Part shown: positions 1 to 7,384 of the stretch, one piece after another
Numbering within the stretch: the stretch's first letter is position 1
Layout of the letters: every line of letters begins with the position of its first letter
Origin: Phenylobacterium sp.
GTDB taxonomy: Bacteria > Pseudomonadota > Alphaproteobacteria > Caulobacterales > Caulobacteraceae
DNA: 46,908 bases
Direction of reading: 5' to 3'
Assembly: GCF_030693405.1 (NCBI RefSeq)
Contig: NZ_JAUYAW010000071.1
Coordinates: forward strand, 1-46,908
The notes under the pieces: model-generated
The model's database searches: none
The model's input: only the letters and a program-made list of their open reading frames with translations
What the model was told of the DNA's origin: nothing
Program-made: the position numbers and the translations under genes

Positions 1-84
1 ACGAAACTTCGGATCGATGTAGTCGACGTAGCAATGTTGCGGCTCGGTAATGTGGGAGTCAGCGGATATGGGCTTCTTCATCAT
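1..84 (-). CDS. Amidohydrolase-family protein, 5' fragment running off the left edge
   Basis: Only the first 28 codons lie in the window. They read KKPISADSHITEP followed by HCYVDYIDPKFR. The D-S-H triplet after the first beta strand is the usual N-terminal metal-binding signature of TIM-barrel amidohydrolases of the ACMSD-like amidohydrolase-2 group, which commonly begin with a SADSH-x-x-EP motif. Two adjacent ATG codons (84 and 81) could start it. A purine-rich GGATAAAG lies just upstream. The frame stays open to an ATG at 213, but the added residues are arginine-rich and look unlike the family, so I prefer the shorter start. The substrate cannot be inferred from so little sequence. Confidence 0.6.
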   Translation of the reverse strand, partial: MMKKPISADSHITEPQHCYVDYIDPKFR

Positions 85-679
85 CTTTATCCAAGCCCGC
101 GTCGTTTCAGGGAAGCGTCCTCGCCGCGCCTGCGCTTGTGCGCGCGCAGCATTGACGGATGGCCGCCGCTTCTTGCTGTCTGGTCCAAGCGCGGTCGCTT
201 GGCGATCACCCATCGTGTACGATCGCAAAATATATATCTGTTAGCCCGAAACTACTATGTATTAAATGACATGGTGAGCTTGGCCGCCCTCCGCGGGTCC
301 CGTGCTCACCGCCGGTCGCGACGGGCCAACTTGCCATATATGGGGGTATGCCGGCTTGCCGGGACGAACGCCTGCGAGGGGCCTTCAAAGAGAGGGTGGT
401 TTGCAAGATGGCTCGACCTGCAGGGTTTCGCCCCAGGGGCCGGACGACCACGCCACCAAACACTCACGCTTCGTTTTGGCCATTTCAACAACCGACCAAA
501 ACTCTCAGTGCTGATCCTCATCATGAGGTCATTTATCGTATTGCGACTTACGAGAATGACGTGTACCAGCCATCAGCCGATGAGGCTCGCACGGTATTCG
601 GCTTTTCGTCTCTGAGAGCACGCACTGCGGCCCCATCCTGCCCAAAGCTCCAGCCTACCTCCCGGGGCCCAGGGCAGCT
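85..679. other. About 600 bp with no recognisable gene
   Basis: Several overlapping open frames exist on both strands, but none reads like a known protein and all are rich in Arg, Pro and Ser, as expected of random GC-rich DNA. A 13-bp odd palindrome (CCTCAT-C-ATGAGG) lies at 516-528. The stretch separates the amidohydrolase start from the broken lptG end and is probably rearranged accessory DNA. Confidence 0.5.
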
Positions 680-681
680 TA

Positions 682-718
682 GGCGGCGCGGAAGACCGGC
701 CGTGCCGCCCTTTTTTTT
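682..718 (+). terminator. Strong intrinsic terminator-like hairpin
   Basis: A 10-bp arm at 682-691 pairs with 700-709 (one G-T pair), with an 8-nt loop, and is followed at once by eight T residues at 711-718. This is the strongest intrinsic terminator in the window. It reads on the plus strand, although no plus-strand gene can be recognised upstream, which fits loss of the gene it once served. Confidence 0.65.
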
Positions 719-824
719 GGCAGGTGTGCAATGGTCTATCCGCGCCTCACGGTTCGCGAAATTGCATTCGGCTCTGAGAGGCTGTTTGGAAAAGGCGTGA
801 GCGGGGATTCCGCTTCGTCGTGGT

Positions 825-834
825 CTGTGATTCA
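825..834 (+). repeat. 10-bp repeat at the lptG breakpoint
   Basis: CTGTGATTCA lies two bases left of the tetranucleotide CTAG (837-840), where lptG coding sequence ends. The same 10 bp occurs inverted at 8536-8545, beside the truncated 5' end of the acyl-ACP synthetase gene. It may be the tip of a mobile element; no transposase is visible next to it. Confidence 0.4.
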
Positions 835-836
835 AG

Positions 837-986
837 CTAGGCGACGCCGCCCAGCCCCAGGCCGCGCTCAAGGATCTCCGGGGTGGCGTCGAGCAATTCC
901 AGCACCTGCAGGATGCCCAGCAGGATGGCGGCGGCGGCCAGGATGCGCGTGCCGACGATCGACAGGATGTAGGCGTAGAGCTTCAC
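837..986 (-). pseudogene. lptG: Truncated lptG (LPS export permease), N-terminal 49 codons only
   Basis: It starts with a GTG that overlaps the lptF stop in a GTGA, the usual lptF-lptG coupling. The product reads KLYAYILSIVGTRILA, then one hydrophobic helix, then LLDATPEILERGLGLGGVA and a TAG. LptG proteins are about 360 residues: six membrane helices around a periplasmic beta-jellyroll, acting with LptF as the membrane part of the LptB2FG exporter. Here only the first helix and the following loop remain, and the sequence beyond codon 49 is unrelated. The break falls in a CTAG tetranucleotide, a target core reported for some IS families (for example NCTAGN for IS481). Full-length function is impossible from this copy. 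Confidence 0.75.
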
Positions 987-2221
987 GAGGCCTGGACCCG
1001 CGCATCCCGCGCCGCCATCGCCCGGGTGATCCTGTCCCCGGCCGTGCCGATCAACCGGCTGATGGGCGTCTCGCCGGGCCTGTTCCGGCTGCCCAGGAAC
1101 ATCCAGACGCCAAACCCGGTGAACAGAGCGAAGGGCGTCCAGATCCCGAAGAAGGCCGGGACGACCCCGCTTTCGGCCAGGGACTGGCCAAGCTGCAGGG
1201 CGTGCTGGAAGGCCAGCAGCAGAATGCCGGCGAAGACCAGGCCCGGCGTGCGCCGTCCCCGCTTGGTCGCCAGGCCGAGGGGAAAGGCGATCAGCGGCAG
1301 GAAGGGCAGGAAGGCGGCCCGCGCCAGCCGGCCGTAGAGCTCCGACAGCAGGGTGCTGCGGGGCAGGACGCTGTCGCCGGACCCCGCCAGGCGGGCCAGC
1401 TCGCCCAGGGTCAGTTCGCGTTCATCGCCGCCGCGGGCGCGGAGCAGTTCGGTGGCGCCGGCCAGGGGGGCGGTGGTGCTGAAACTGTCGAAATCCAGGA
1501 TGTCATAGACCCCGTCCGTCCCCTCCAGGATGCGCCGGCCGTTCTGGAGGTTGAGGGTCACATTCAACCGGTCCTGGGACACCTGCAGGTCGGCCGTGGT
1601 GGCGGTGATCACCTCTTCGCGGCCGGTCGGCGTCAGCCGGCGTATGAACAGCCCCTCCAGCCGCTGACCCTGGGGGTCAGCCCGGTCGGCGGTCATGATC
1701 AGACGATCCTCGGTGACGAAGGCGCCCGCCTGCAGTTCGCCGTTCCAGCCGGCGTTGGCCGCCGCGTGCATCACCGCCCGATAGGCGTAGCGGCTGTAGG
1801 GCTGCATGTAGCCGAACACGATCAGGCTGACCAAGGTGAGCGCCAGGCCCAGGCAGATGAAGGGGGTGGCTAGCCGGGGGAGGGACACGCCGCTGGCCAG
1901 CAGGGCGTCGATCTCCGACCCGTCGCTCAGCCGCGTGATGACAATGAACAGCGCGACGAAGAAGGCCACCGGCAGGGCGAGGCCAAAATAGTGAGGCACC
2001 AGCTGGCCGGTCAGCTGCACCACGAAGCCGAAACGATCGCTGCTCTGGGCCAGCAGGTCGAGAAGGCGCAGCGCCCGTTCGAGCAGGAGGGCGATCAGGG
2101 TCACGGCCAGGCAGCCCAGCATCGGGCCTGCCGTCAGCCGCAGGACGTAGCGGTCGAGCAGGGGCAGACCGAACGTAAAGGTGGGCTTGGGCGTCAGAGC
2201 CGTGGTCACGCCGCGCGCCAC
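983..2221 (-). CDS. lptF: LptF-type LPS/lipid export permease
   Basis: The 412-residue product has the LptF/LptG plan. It has N-terminal helices (about residues 30-125, including a QLVPHYFGLALPVAFFVALF stretch), a central periplasmic beta-rich domain (about 160-290) and three C-terminal helices (about 300-390). The motif SDGSEIDALLASGVS, between helices, matches the conserved coupling-helix region that contacts the LptB ATPase. LptF with LptG extracts lipids from the inner membrane for transport to the outer membrane. Its 5' end overlaps the HIT gene by 16 nt and its 3' end overlaps the lptG start. Because it sits beside sphingolipid genes and not lptD, it may be a paralogue serving anionic sphingolipid transport; that is inference. 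Its partner gene here is truncated. Confidence 0.85.
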   Translation of the reverse strand: MARGVTTALTPKPTFTFGLPLLDRYVLRLTAGPMLGCLAVTLIALLLERALRLLDLLAQSSDRFGFVVQLTGQLVPHYFGLALPVAFFVALFIVITRLSDGSEIDALLASGVSLPRLATPFICLGLALTLVSLIVFGYMQPYSRYAYRAVMHAAANAGWNGELQAGAFVTEDRLIMTADRADPQGQRLEGLFIRRLTPTGREEVITATTADLQVSQDRLNVTLNLQNGRRILEGTDGVYDILDFDSFSTTAPLAGATELLRARGGDERELTLGELARLAGSGDSVLPRSTLLSELYGRLARAAFLPFLPLIAFPLGLATKRGRRTPGLVFAGILLLAFQHALQLGQSLAESGVVPAFFGIWTPFALFTGFGVWMFLGSRNRPGETPISRLIGTAGDRITRAMAARDARVQAS

Positions 2222-2643
2222 TCGCGCCGCCAGGCCTCGGCCAGCGCCGCAAGACCTTCGGGACTGAGCGCCACGGCCGACGCCAGGTTGGGCTGGCCCG
2301 GCCAGCCGGCGTCGGCGAAGGTCTCGCCCGCGTGTTCACGCACGCCCTCGTACCGGGGAATCACGTGGAAATGTACATCGGGATCGACCATCATGAGCAT
2401 CAGATAGTTGATCTTGGCGTAGTCCACAGTCTGGCGCAGAAGACGCTCAATCCCGCGGACCGCCACCTGCAGATCTTCAAAGGCCTGGCCGCTCAGATCT
2501 GAAAATGCCTGGACGGGCTCCTTGCACACAAGGACGAGAGACCCAAATGTAGGCTGCTTGGGGCGCACCAGCAACAGCCAATGGTCAGTCTCACCCACCA
2601 TCGAGTGGGGATAGCCAAAGTTTACCGCGGTCGCATTGCTCAT
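2206..2643 (-). CDS. HIT-family (histidine triad) hydrolase/transferase
   Basis: The 145-residue product has the C-terminal DVHFHVIPRY motif, a close match to the H-x-H-x-H triad of HIT proteins, which cleave nucleotide-phosphate bonds through the central histidine. Upstream, HWLLLVRPKQPTFGSLVLV fits the beta-hairpin of the fold. The ATG at 2643 (MSNATAV) is chosen over an in-frame start 45 nt further upstream, because the extension does not resemble the family. It overlaps lptF by 16 nt and is probably co-transcribed with it. It is divergent from the DUF2141 gene with 63 bp between. The substrate is unknown. Confidence 0.75.
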   Translation of the reverse strand: MSNATAVNFGYPHSMVGETDHWLLLVRPKQPTFGSLVLVCKEPVQAFSDLSGQAFEDLQVAVRGIERLLRQTVDYAKINYLMLMMVDPDVHFHVIPRYEGVREHAGETFADAGWPGQPNLASAVALSPEGLAALAEAWRREWRAA

Positions 2644-2706
2644 GAAGCACCCTGCTGATCGGGCGCCATCCGCCGTCGGCGCAAACATAGGGGGTCGTCA
2701 CAGCCC

Positions 2707-3180
2707 ATGAAAGTCCGAACAGCCCTTGCGGGCCTTGCCTTCGTCGTGTCGCTCGGGGTCGCTGCGCCCAGCCTGGCGGCCGACCAATGCGTGGGCCGTG
2801 AAGGGCCGCACAAGGTCTCGGTGGCGGTCACCGGCGTGAGCCCGATCAAGGGGGAGGTGGCGGTCACCCTCTATCCCGACAACCCCCGCCGGTTCCTGGC
2901 GCCCAAGGGCAAGCTGCTGCGCGCACGGGTGAAGGCGACGCCGCGGATGACCGAGGTCTGTTTCTGGGTTCCCGAGCCGGCCTACTACGCCATCGCCATC
3001 TATCACGACGTCAACAGCGATCATGACTTCAACCGGACGATCATCGGCATGCCGGCGGAGGGGTTCGGGTTTTCCAACAATGCGCCGACCCGCGTCGGCC
3101 TTCCGTCCTTTGAGAGCGTGCGGTTCCGCGCCGGACCAGGCACCACCCAGGTCCCCATCTCCATGCGCTATCAGCGCTAG
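2707..3180 (+). CDS. DUF2141 exported protein
   Basis: This is a 157-residue protein with a clear Sec signal peptide (KVRTALAGLAFVVSLGVAAPSLAA, cleavage after about residue 25). The mature part has the DUF2141 pattern: GEVAVTLYPDNPRRFLAPKGK, a tract of beta strands, then AIYHDVNSDHDFN and GFGFSNNAP near the end. The family is a small periplasmic beta-sandwich of unknown function. It is divergently transcribed from the HIT-lptF operon and is followed at once by an intrinsic terminator, so it forms a single-gene unit. Its presence among sphingolipid genes may mean a role in envelope lipid handling; this is inference only. Confidence 0.8.
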   Translation: MKVRTALAGLAFVVSLGVAAPSLAADQCVGREGPHKVSVAVTGVSPIKGEVAVTLYPDNPRRFLAPKGKLLRARVKATPRMTEVCFWVPEPAYYAIAIYHDVNSDHDFNRTIIGMPAEGFGFSNNAPTRVGLPSFESVRFRAGPGTTQVPISMRYQR

Positions 3181-3190
3181 AGACTGATGC

Positions 3191-3216
3191 GATCAGACGG
3201 AACCGTCCGATCTTTT
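3191..3216 (+). terminator. Intrinsic terminator after the DUF2141 gene
   Basis: Nine-base arms GATCAGACG and CGTCCGATC (one mismatch) enclose the loop GAAC and are followed by TTTT. It starts 10 nt after the DUF2141 stop codon, and the lipid-kinase remnant begins directly behind it. Confidence 0.65.
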
Positions 3217-3926
3217 AATCAGGCTCGGCGCCTCAACGCCAATTCTGGCCGTCTTGCCCTCTGGCAAGACCAACGTACTGGCCCTCGACCTCGGGATCCG
3301 GCCCGGCTGGACCCTGGACGCAACTCTGGCGCGGATCACCCGTGGCCCGCTGAACCTGAAGACACGGCGTCCCCTGGCCCTGGGCTGGGCTGGCGATGAG
3401 CAGGCGGATCTCGCGGGGTTCATCTTTGGCCTCGGCGCCTTCGTTCGCGCCACCCAGATGTCGCAGTCCGTCCACCGCATGGGGGCCTTCCACAGCCTGG
3501 CGGTGGCCTTGACGGTCGTCGGCGCAGCCTTTGGCGCACTGTTTGGCCAGGACGGCGACGGCTGGCGCCAGGGGGTGCGCGCGAGCCTGTCCATCGATGG
3601 GCGCGAGACGACGCTCGCCCCGCGCTTCGTCGTGCTGGCCACGTCGCTCAAGCGCCTGCCCCTCGGGCTTCGCCCCTTCGGTCCCCCGCAGGATGGGATG
3701 AAAGTCTTGGACGTCGCCGCCCCCCCCCAGGCGACTGGCGCTGGCCCTGCCGGCCGTGCTGATGGGTCGCGCTGAGACCTGGCTGCGACGCCAAGGTTAC
3801 CGTCGGAGCCTGGCCGAGCGCGTTGTGGTTTCCAGCCCGGCGCCCGTGGTCGTTGACGGCGAGGTGTTCCCCGGCGGCGAGATCGCGATCGGCCTGGGCG
3901 CGCCTGTGCGATTCCTGGTCCCGTGA
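3217..3926 (+). pseudogene. Lipid (diacylglycerol/ceramide-type) kinase remnant, 5'-truncated and frameshifted
   Basis: The first frame reads RLGASTPILAVLPSGKTNVL and later FGLGAFVRATQMSQSVHRMG. This matches the middle of the DAGK catalytic fold, where an LPxGxxN motif follows the missing GGDGT nucleotide-binding motif. At about 3720-3730, inside a run of C residues, the reading frame must shift to continue into RRLALALPAVLMGRAETWLR and the terminal EVFPGGEIAIGLGAPVRFLVP. This C-terminal half looks authentic. The N-terminal part (about 60 residues with GGDGT) is absent, and the remnant abuts the upstream terminator, so no start signal is left. In Caulobacter a kinase of this kind next to spt phosphorylates ceramide. 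The frameshift could be a sequencing error in the homopolymer, but the missing 5' end could not. Confidence 0.7.
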
Positions 3927-4867
3927 TGGAGGCTCTGCAGACCCTGGTCGGCGAAGACCTGGCGCGGGCCGCCCCACCGCCGGGGCGCGCCATGGCGCAG
4001 GCGCTGGCCAGTCGCATCGAGGGCGTCGCCGCGGTTCTGTTCTACGGATCGGTCCTGCGCACAGGCGATCTGGACGGCGTGGTGGACTTCTACGTCCTTA
4101 CCCATGGCCCGCGCCCGGGTTGGCGCGGCCTGGCGGGCCGGGTTCTCTGGCCCGATGTCAGCTACCACGAGCTGGAGCTCGACGGCCGTATCCTGCGGGC
4201 CAAGGTGGCGACCATGACCCTGGCCCAGTTCCGCTCGGCGGTCACGGGACGGCGGATCGACACGACCATCTGGACGCGCTTCGTCCAGCCCTCGGCCCTG
4301 GTCTGGGCGTCGGATGCGGACACCCTTCGGGACATCTCCCGGGCCGTCTCCGAGGCCGCCTGCGCCGCGGCCCGGTTCGCCGCCGCCCTCGGTCCATCGG
4401 AAGGCCCTGCCCTGGACTACTGGCGGGCCCTATTTCGCCAGACCTATGCGGCGGAGTTCCGCGTCGAGGCCCGCGGGCGGGAGAACGATATCCTGGGCGT
4501 CGATCCCGGCCGCTACGAGCGGCTGCTGCTGGCGGCCTGGCGGGCGCAGGGCCTGGCGTTCGAGGAGACGCCGGGTGATGGGACGGTGCGGCCCGTGTTG
4601 GACGACCATGAGCGGGGGCGCATCCTGGCGGCCTGGCGACTTAGGCGCGCGCTTGGCAAGCCGCTCAACCTGGCCCGTCTCGCCAAGGCGGCCTTCACCT
4701 TCGAGGGGGCGGCCCGCTACGCCGCCTGGAAGATCGAGCGGCACACCGGCCTGCGCGTGCCGCTCACGCCGTGGCGGGAGAAGCACCCCATCCTGGCCTC
4801 GCCCGGGGTGTTCTGGCGGCTGTGGAAGGCCCGTCGCGCGCAGACCGCCGGCCGCGACCGCGCCTGA
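3926..4867 (+). CDS. Nucleotidyltransferase-like protein of the sphingolipid locus
   Basis: The 313-residue product carries AVLFYGSVLRTGDLDGVVDF near residues 37-56. This is a GS-x(n)-D-x-D type pattern like the catalytic motif of the nucleotidyltransferase superfamily. The rest is alpha-helical with no signal peptide. The ATG at 3926 overlaps the TGA of the kinase remnant by one base, showing that the two genes were once translationally coupled. The gene runs toward spt and ends 21 bp from the spt stop. In Caulobacter, genes beside spt make ceramide phosphoglycerate, and this gene is a plausible member of that set. I cannot name the reaction. With its upstream partner broken, its expression may now depend on readthrough. 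Confidence 0.6.
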   Translation: MEALQTLVGEDLARAAPPPGRAMAQALASRIEGVAAVLFYGSVLRTGDLDGVVDFYVLTHGPRPGWRGLAGRVLWPDVSYHELELDGRILRAKVATMTLAQFRSAVTGRRIDTTIWTRFVQPSALVWASDADTLRDISRAVSEAACAAARFAAALGPSEGPALDYWRALFRQTYAAEFRVEARGRENDILGVDPGRYERLLLAAWRAQGLAFEETPGDGTVRPVLDDHERGRILAAWRLRRALGKPLNLARLAKAAFTFEGAARYAAWKIERHTGLRVPLTPWREKHPILASPGVFWRLWKARRAQTAGRDRA

Positions 4868-4888
4868 GGGCGCCGACCGACCCGACCT

Positions 4889-6106
4889 TCAGCCGCGGGC
4901 ACGCTTGGGTTCGGTCGCCAGCACGCCGAGTTCGCGCGCCACCTTGCCCATCACCGCGATGACCTGGTCCAGCTGTTCGATGCTGTGGGCCGCGCTGACG
5001 CTCGAGCGGAGCAGGGGGCGGTTGTCCGGGGTCGCCGGGGGCAGGGCGAGATTGAGATAGACCCCGTTCTGCAGCAGCAGGTTCCACATGGCGGCGGCCA
5101 CCGCCTGGTCCGGCATGGTGACGGCCACGATCGGGCTGCAGGTCGGCCCCGTCGCCAGCCCCAGGGCGGTGAGCCCGTCATAGAGGTGCTGGGCGTTGGC
5201 GTGCAGCCGGTGGCGCAGTTCCGGCGCCTCCTGGATCCGGCGCAGGGCGCCCAGGGTCGAGGCGATCACCGCCGGCGGCAGGGAGGCGGTGAACATGTAG
5301 GGGCGGCAGACGATGCGCATGACATCGAAATCATCCATGTCCGAGACACAGAAGCCGCCCACCGAGCCCAGGCTCTTGGAGAAGGTGCCGACGATGACGT
5401 CCACATCGGCCTCGGCCGCCACCTCCTCGGCCAGACCGCGGCCGGTCGCCCCCAGGACGCCCATGGAATGGGCCTCATCCACCAGCAGATAGGCGCCCAT
5501 CTCGCGCTTCACCGCCGCGATCTCCCGCAGGGGCGCCACGTCGCCGACCATCGAGTAGATGCCCTCGACGACGATGAGCTTCTCGCCGGGCGCGTCCTTG
5601 AGGCGACGCAGGCGCTTGTAGAGATCCTCGGGATCGTTGTGGCGGAAGCGGGTGACCTCGGCGTGGCCCAGGCGCGAGCCGTCATAGATGCTGGCGTGGC
5701 TGTCGGCGTCCAGAAGCAGGTGGTCGCCCCGACCGACCAGGGTCGAGAGCACGCCCAGATTGGCCTGATAGCCCGTGGTGAACACCATGGCGTGCTGGCG
5801 GCCATAGAAGGCTTCCAGGGCGCGCTCCAGCTCCACATGGCCCTCATAGCTGCCATTGGCGATGCGCGACCCCGTAGTGCCGGTGCCCCGCTCGCGCACT
5901 GCGCGGACCGACTCCTCGACACAGGCCTCGTCAAAGGTCAGGCCCAGATAGTTGTTGGTGCCGAGCAGAATGGTCGGACGGCCGTCGACGACGCCCTCCG
6001 TGGGGGAGATGACCGCATCGAACCGGACCCCGAACGGATCGGCCGCCGTATCGCGAAGCGCCTTATAGGCGTCTCTGGACGCCGCGTGCCTATCGAGCAG
6101 AGCCAT
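4889..6106 (-). CDS. spt: Serine palmitoyltransferase
   Basis: This is a PLP-dependent alpha-oxoamine synthase of 405 residues, close to the usual length. It condenses serine with a fatty acyl thioester to give 3-keto-sphinganine, the first step of sphingolipid synthesis. It has LLGTNNYLGLT near the N-terminus, the DEAHSMGVLG motif, and the PLP-binding lysine in TFSKSLGSVGG. Adjacent acp and cerR genes argue for SPT over the paralogues BioF and KBL. The ATG at 6106 is chosen because AAGG lies 7 nt upstream. An alternative TTG at 6112 overlaps the acp stop as TTGA. It is the last gene of an acps-cerR-acp-spt operon. Confidence 0.88.
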   Translation of the reverse strand: MALLDRHAASRDAYKALRDTAADPFGVRFDAVISPTEGVVDGRPTILLGTNNYLGLTFDEACVEESVRAVRERGTGTTGSRIANGSYEGHVELERALEAFYGRQHAMVFTTGYQANLGVLSTLVGRGDHLLLDADSHASIYDGSRLGHAEVTRFRHNDPEDLYKRLRRLKDAPGEKLIVVEGIYSMVGDVAPLREIAAVKREMGAYLLVDEAHSMGVLGATGRGLAEEVAAEADVDVIVGTFSKSLGSVGGFCVSDMDDFDVMRIVCRPYMFTASLPPAVIASTLGALRRIQEAPELRHRLHANAQHLYDGLTALGLATGPTCSPIVAVTMPDQAVAAAMWNLLLQNGVYLNLALPPATPDNRPLLRSSVSAAHSIEQLDQVIAVMGKVARELGVLATEPKRARG

Positions 6107-6108
6107 GC

Positions 6109-6360
6109 TCAAACCTTGTTCCGGATGTTGTCGATAAGCGCCGCGAGATCGCCCACGGTCTGGACTTCGCTCAGGCGGTCGATGGGGATGGAGATGTCGA
6201 AGCGATCTTCGAGCTCCATCACGATGTTCATGAGGGCCAGGGAGTCCACGGCGAGGTCGCGCGAGATGTCGGATGACGCGGTCACAAGGACCTCGCGCTC
6301 CAGCACGGCCTCAGCGGCCTTCGCCACCTCAAGCACGGTGGGATCTGTCACCAGTTGCAT
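6109..6360 (-). CDS. Acyl carrier protein dedicated to sphingolipid synthesis
   Basis: The product is 83 residues, with the phosphopantetheine attachment serine in DLAVDSLALMNIVMELED (about residue 44) and the acidic helix II typical of ACPs. In Caulobacter the ACP beside spt carries the acyl chain that SPT uses, loaded by the neighbouring acyl-ACP synthetase. Here that synthetase gene is damaged, so charging may depend on another enzyme. The gene overlaps the spt start region by a few bases and lies 69 bp downstream of cerR. Confidence 0.88.
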   Translation of the reverse strand: MQLVTDPTVLEVAKAAEAVLEREVLVTASSDISRDLAVDSLALMNIVMELEDRFDISIPIDRLSEVQTVGDLAALIDNIRNKV

Positions 6361-6429
6361 AGAGACCGACTCGCCCCCTAGAACGATCGTCCGTTAACGC
6401 CGCATCTTTGGCGCAATATGACGCGGGCG

Positions 6430-7383
6430 TCAGCACCTGATCGCCTGCTGTAGCGGCGGTTTGCGAAACCTGACGCCGGAGGCCGCATACCCCTGAACCG
6501 TATGTAGGAACCCGTCGGCGAGATTAAAGCGGGCCGGCGGAAGTCCGGAAATCTGCTCGCCCGGCGCCACCGACCAGTCCAGGTGCGTCAACTCTCGCAG
6601 CTTGCCGAAGGTCAGCATGGGGGCCGATCGACCGCCCCGCGCCGCGCCCATCACGGCGACGACGCCCAGGGCGGCGTTGGGGATCCGCTGGAAGCGGGGC
6701 CTGCGGCCAAAGGCGTCCGCCGCCGTCTGGAACACCTCGCGCCAGCCATAGCCCTGGGGGCGAGGATCGGACAGGCTGAGCGTCTGGCCGCCCGGCTGTC
6801 CCGTCAGGGCGGCGATCTGCCGCGCCGCGTCCTCGACATGCATCATGGCCATCCGCGCCTTCGGATCGAGAAGCGGCAGGATCGGACTTGCGGCGGCCAG
6901 CTGGAAGAGGGGCAGGGTCTCGGCGTCGCCGGGGCCGTAAAGGGCCGGGGGGCGCACGATGGTCAGGCGCTCGCCCAGCACTGCGTGCGCCGCCGTCTCG
7001 CCGGCCCGCTTGCTGGCGGCGTAGTCCGAAAGTCCGGGCTCCCGCGCGGCCAGGCTGGAGATCAGCAGCACCGCGCCCTCGGCGCGCTCAGCCACCCGGC
7101 GGGCGCCTTGCTCATTGACGATGAAGAAGGCGGCCCGGCTGCGCGCCTTGATCAGGCCAGCCCCATGAATGACGACGTCGGCGCCGGCGCAGGCCCTGTC
7201 CAGGGCGCGATCATCTCCCAGATCGCCGGGCACGACCTCGACCTCCAGGCCGCGCCACAGGGGGTGGATAACGTCGCGGCGGGCCAGCACCCGTATGCGC
7301 CAGCCGTCGGCCGCGAGCGCGGGCACGAGATAGCGGCCGAGGAACCCCGTCGCGCCGGTGACCGTGACGAGACCCCGTGACAC
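6430..7383 (-). CDS. cerR: NAD(P)-dependent epimerase/dehydratase-family reductase, probable ceramide reductase
   Basis: This is an extended-SDR protein of 317 residues. The dinucleotide-binding loop is TGATGFLGRY, and the catalytic Y-x-x-x-K is in DYAASKRAGE. In the Caulobacter cluster the equivalent gene between acp and acps encodes the ceramide reductase that reduces the 3-oxo group. The chosen start is the GTG at 7383, one base after the acps stop codon (7385-7387). A longer frame starting at 7488 would lie inside acps and adds an unlike Arg/Pro-rich leader. The close spacing implies coupling with the upstream gene even though that gene is damaged. Confidence 0.8.
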   Translation of the reverse strand: MSRGLVTVTGATGFLGRYLVPALAADGWRIRVLARRDVIHPLWRGLEVEVVPGDLGDDRALDRACAGADVVIHGAGLIKARSRAAFFIVNEQGARRVAERAEGAVLLISSLAAREPGLSDYAASKRAGETAAHAVLGERLTIVRPPALYGPGDAETLPLFQLAAASPILPLLDPKARMAMMHVEDAARQIAALTGQPGGQTLSLSDPRPQGYGWREVFQTAADAFGRRPRFQRIPNAALGVVAVMGAARGGRSAPMLTFGKLRELTHLDWSVAPGEQISGLPPARFNLADGFLHTVQGYAASGVRFRKPPLQQAIRC

Positions 7384-7384
7384 C

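Noticed and set aside
34..615. 193-residue open frame at the left end
   Set aside because: It is Arg/Leu-rich without any motif, and the opposite strand carries the recognisable amidohydrolase start.
731..1873. Long plus-strand open frame opposite lptF
   Set aside because: It is antisense to a clear lptF, has no family resemblance, and is Gln/Arg/Gly-rich, as shadow frames in GC-rich DNA are. The same applies to long antisense frames over spt (4985-6397), purF (42409-43926) and radA (44498-45877).
3187..3210. SDGTVRS in one frame, resembling the GGDGT motif of lipid kinases
   Set aside because: The same bases form the arms of the DUF2141 terminator, the frame is wrong, and the first Gly is absent.
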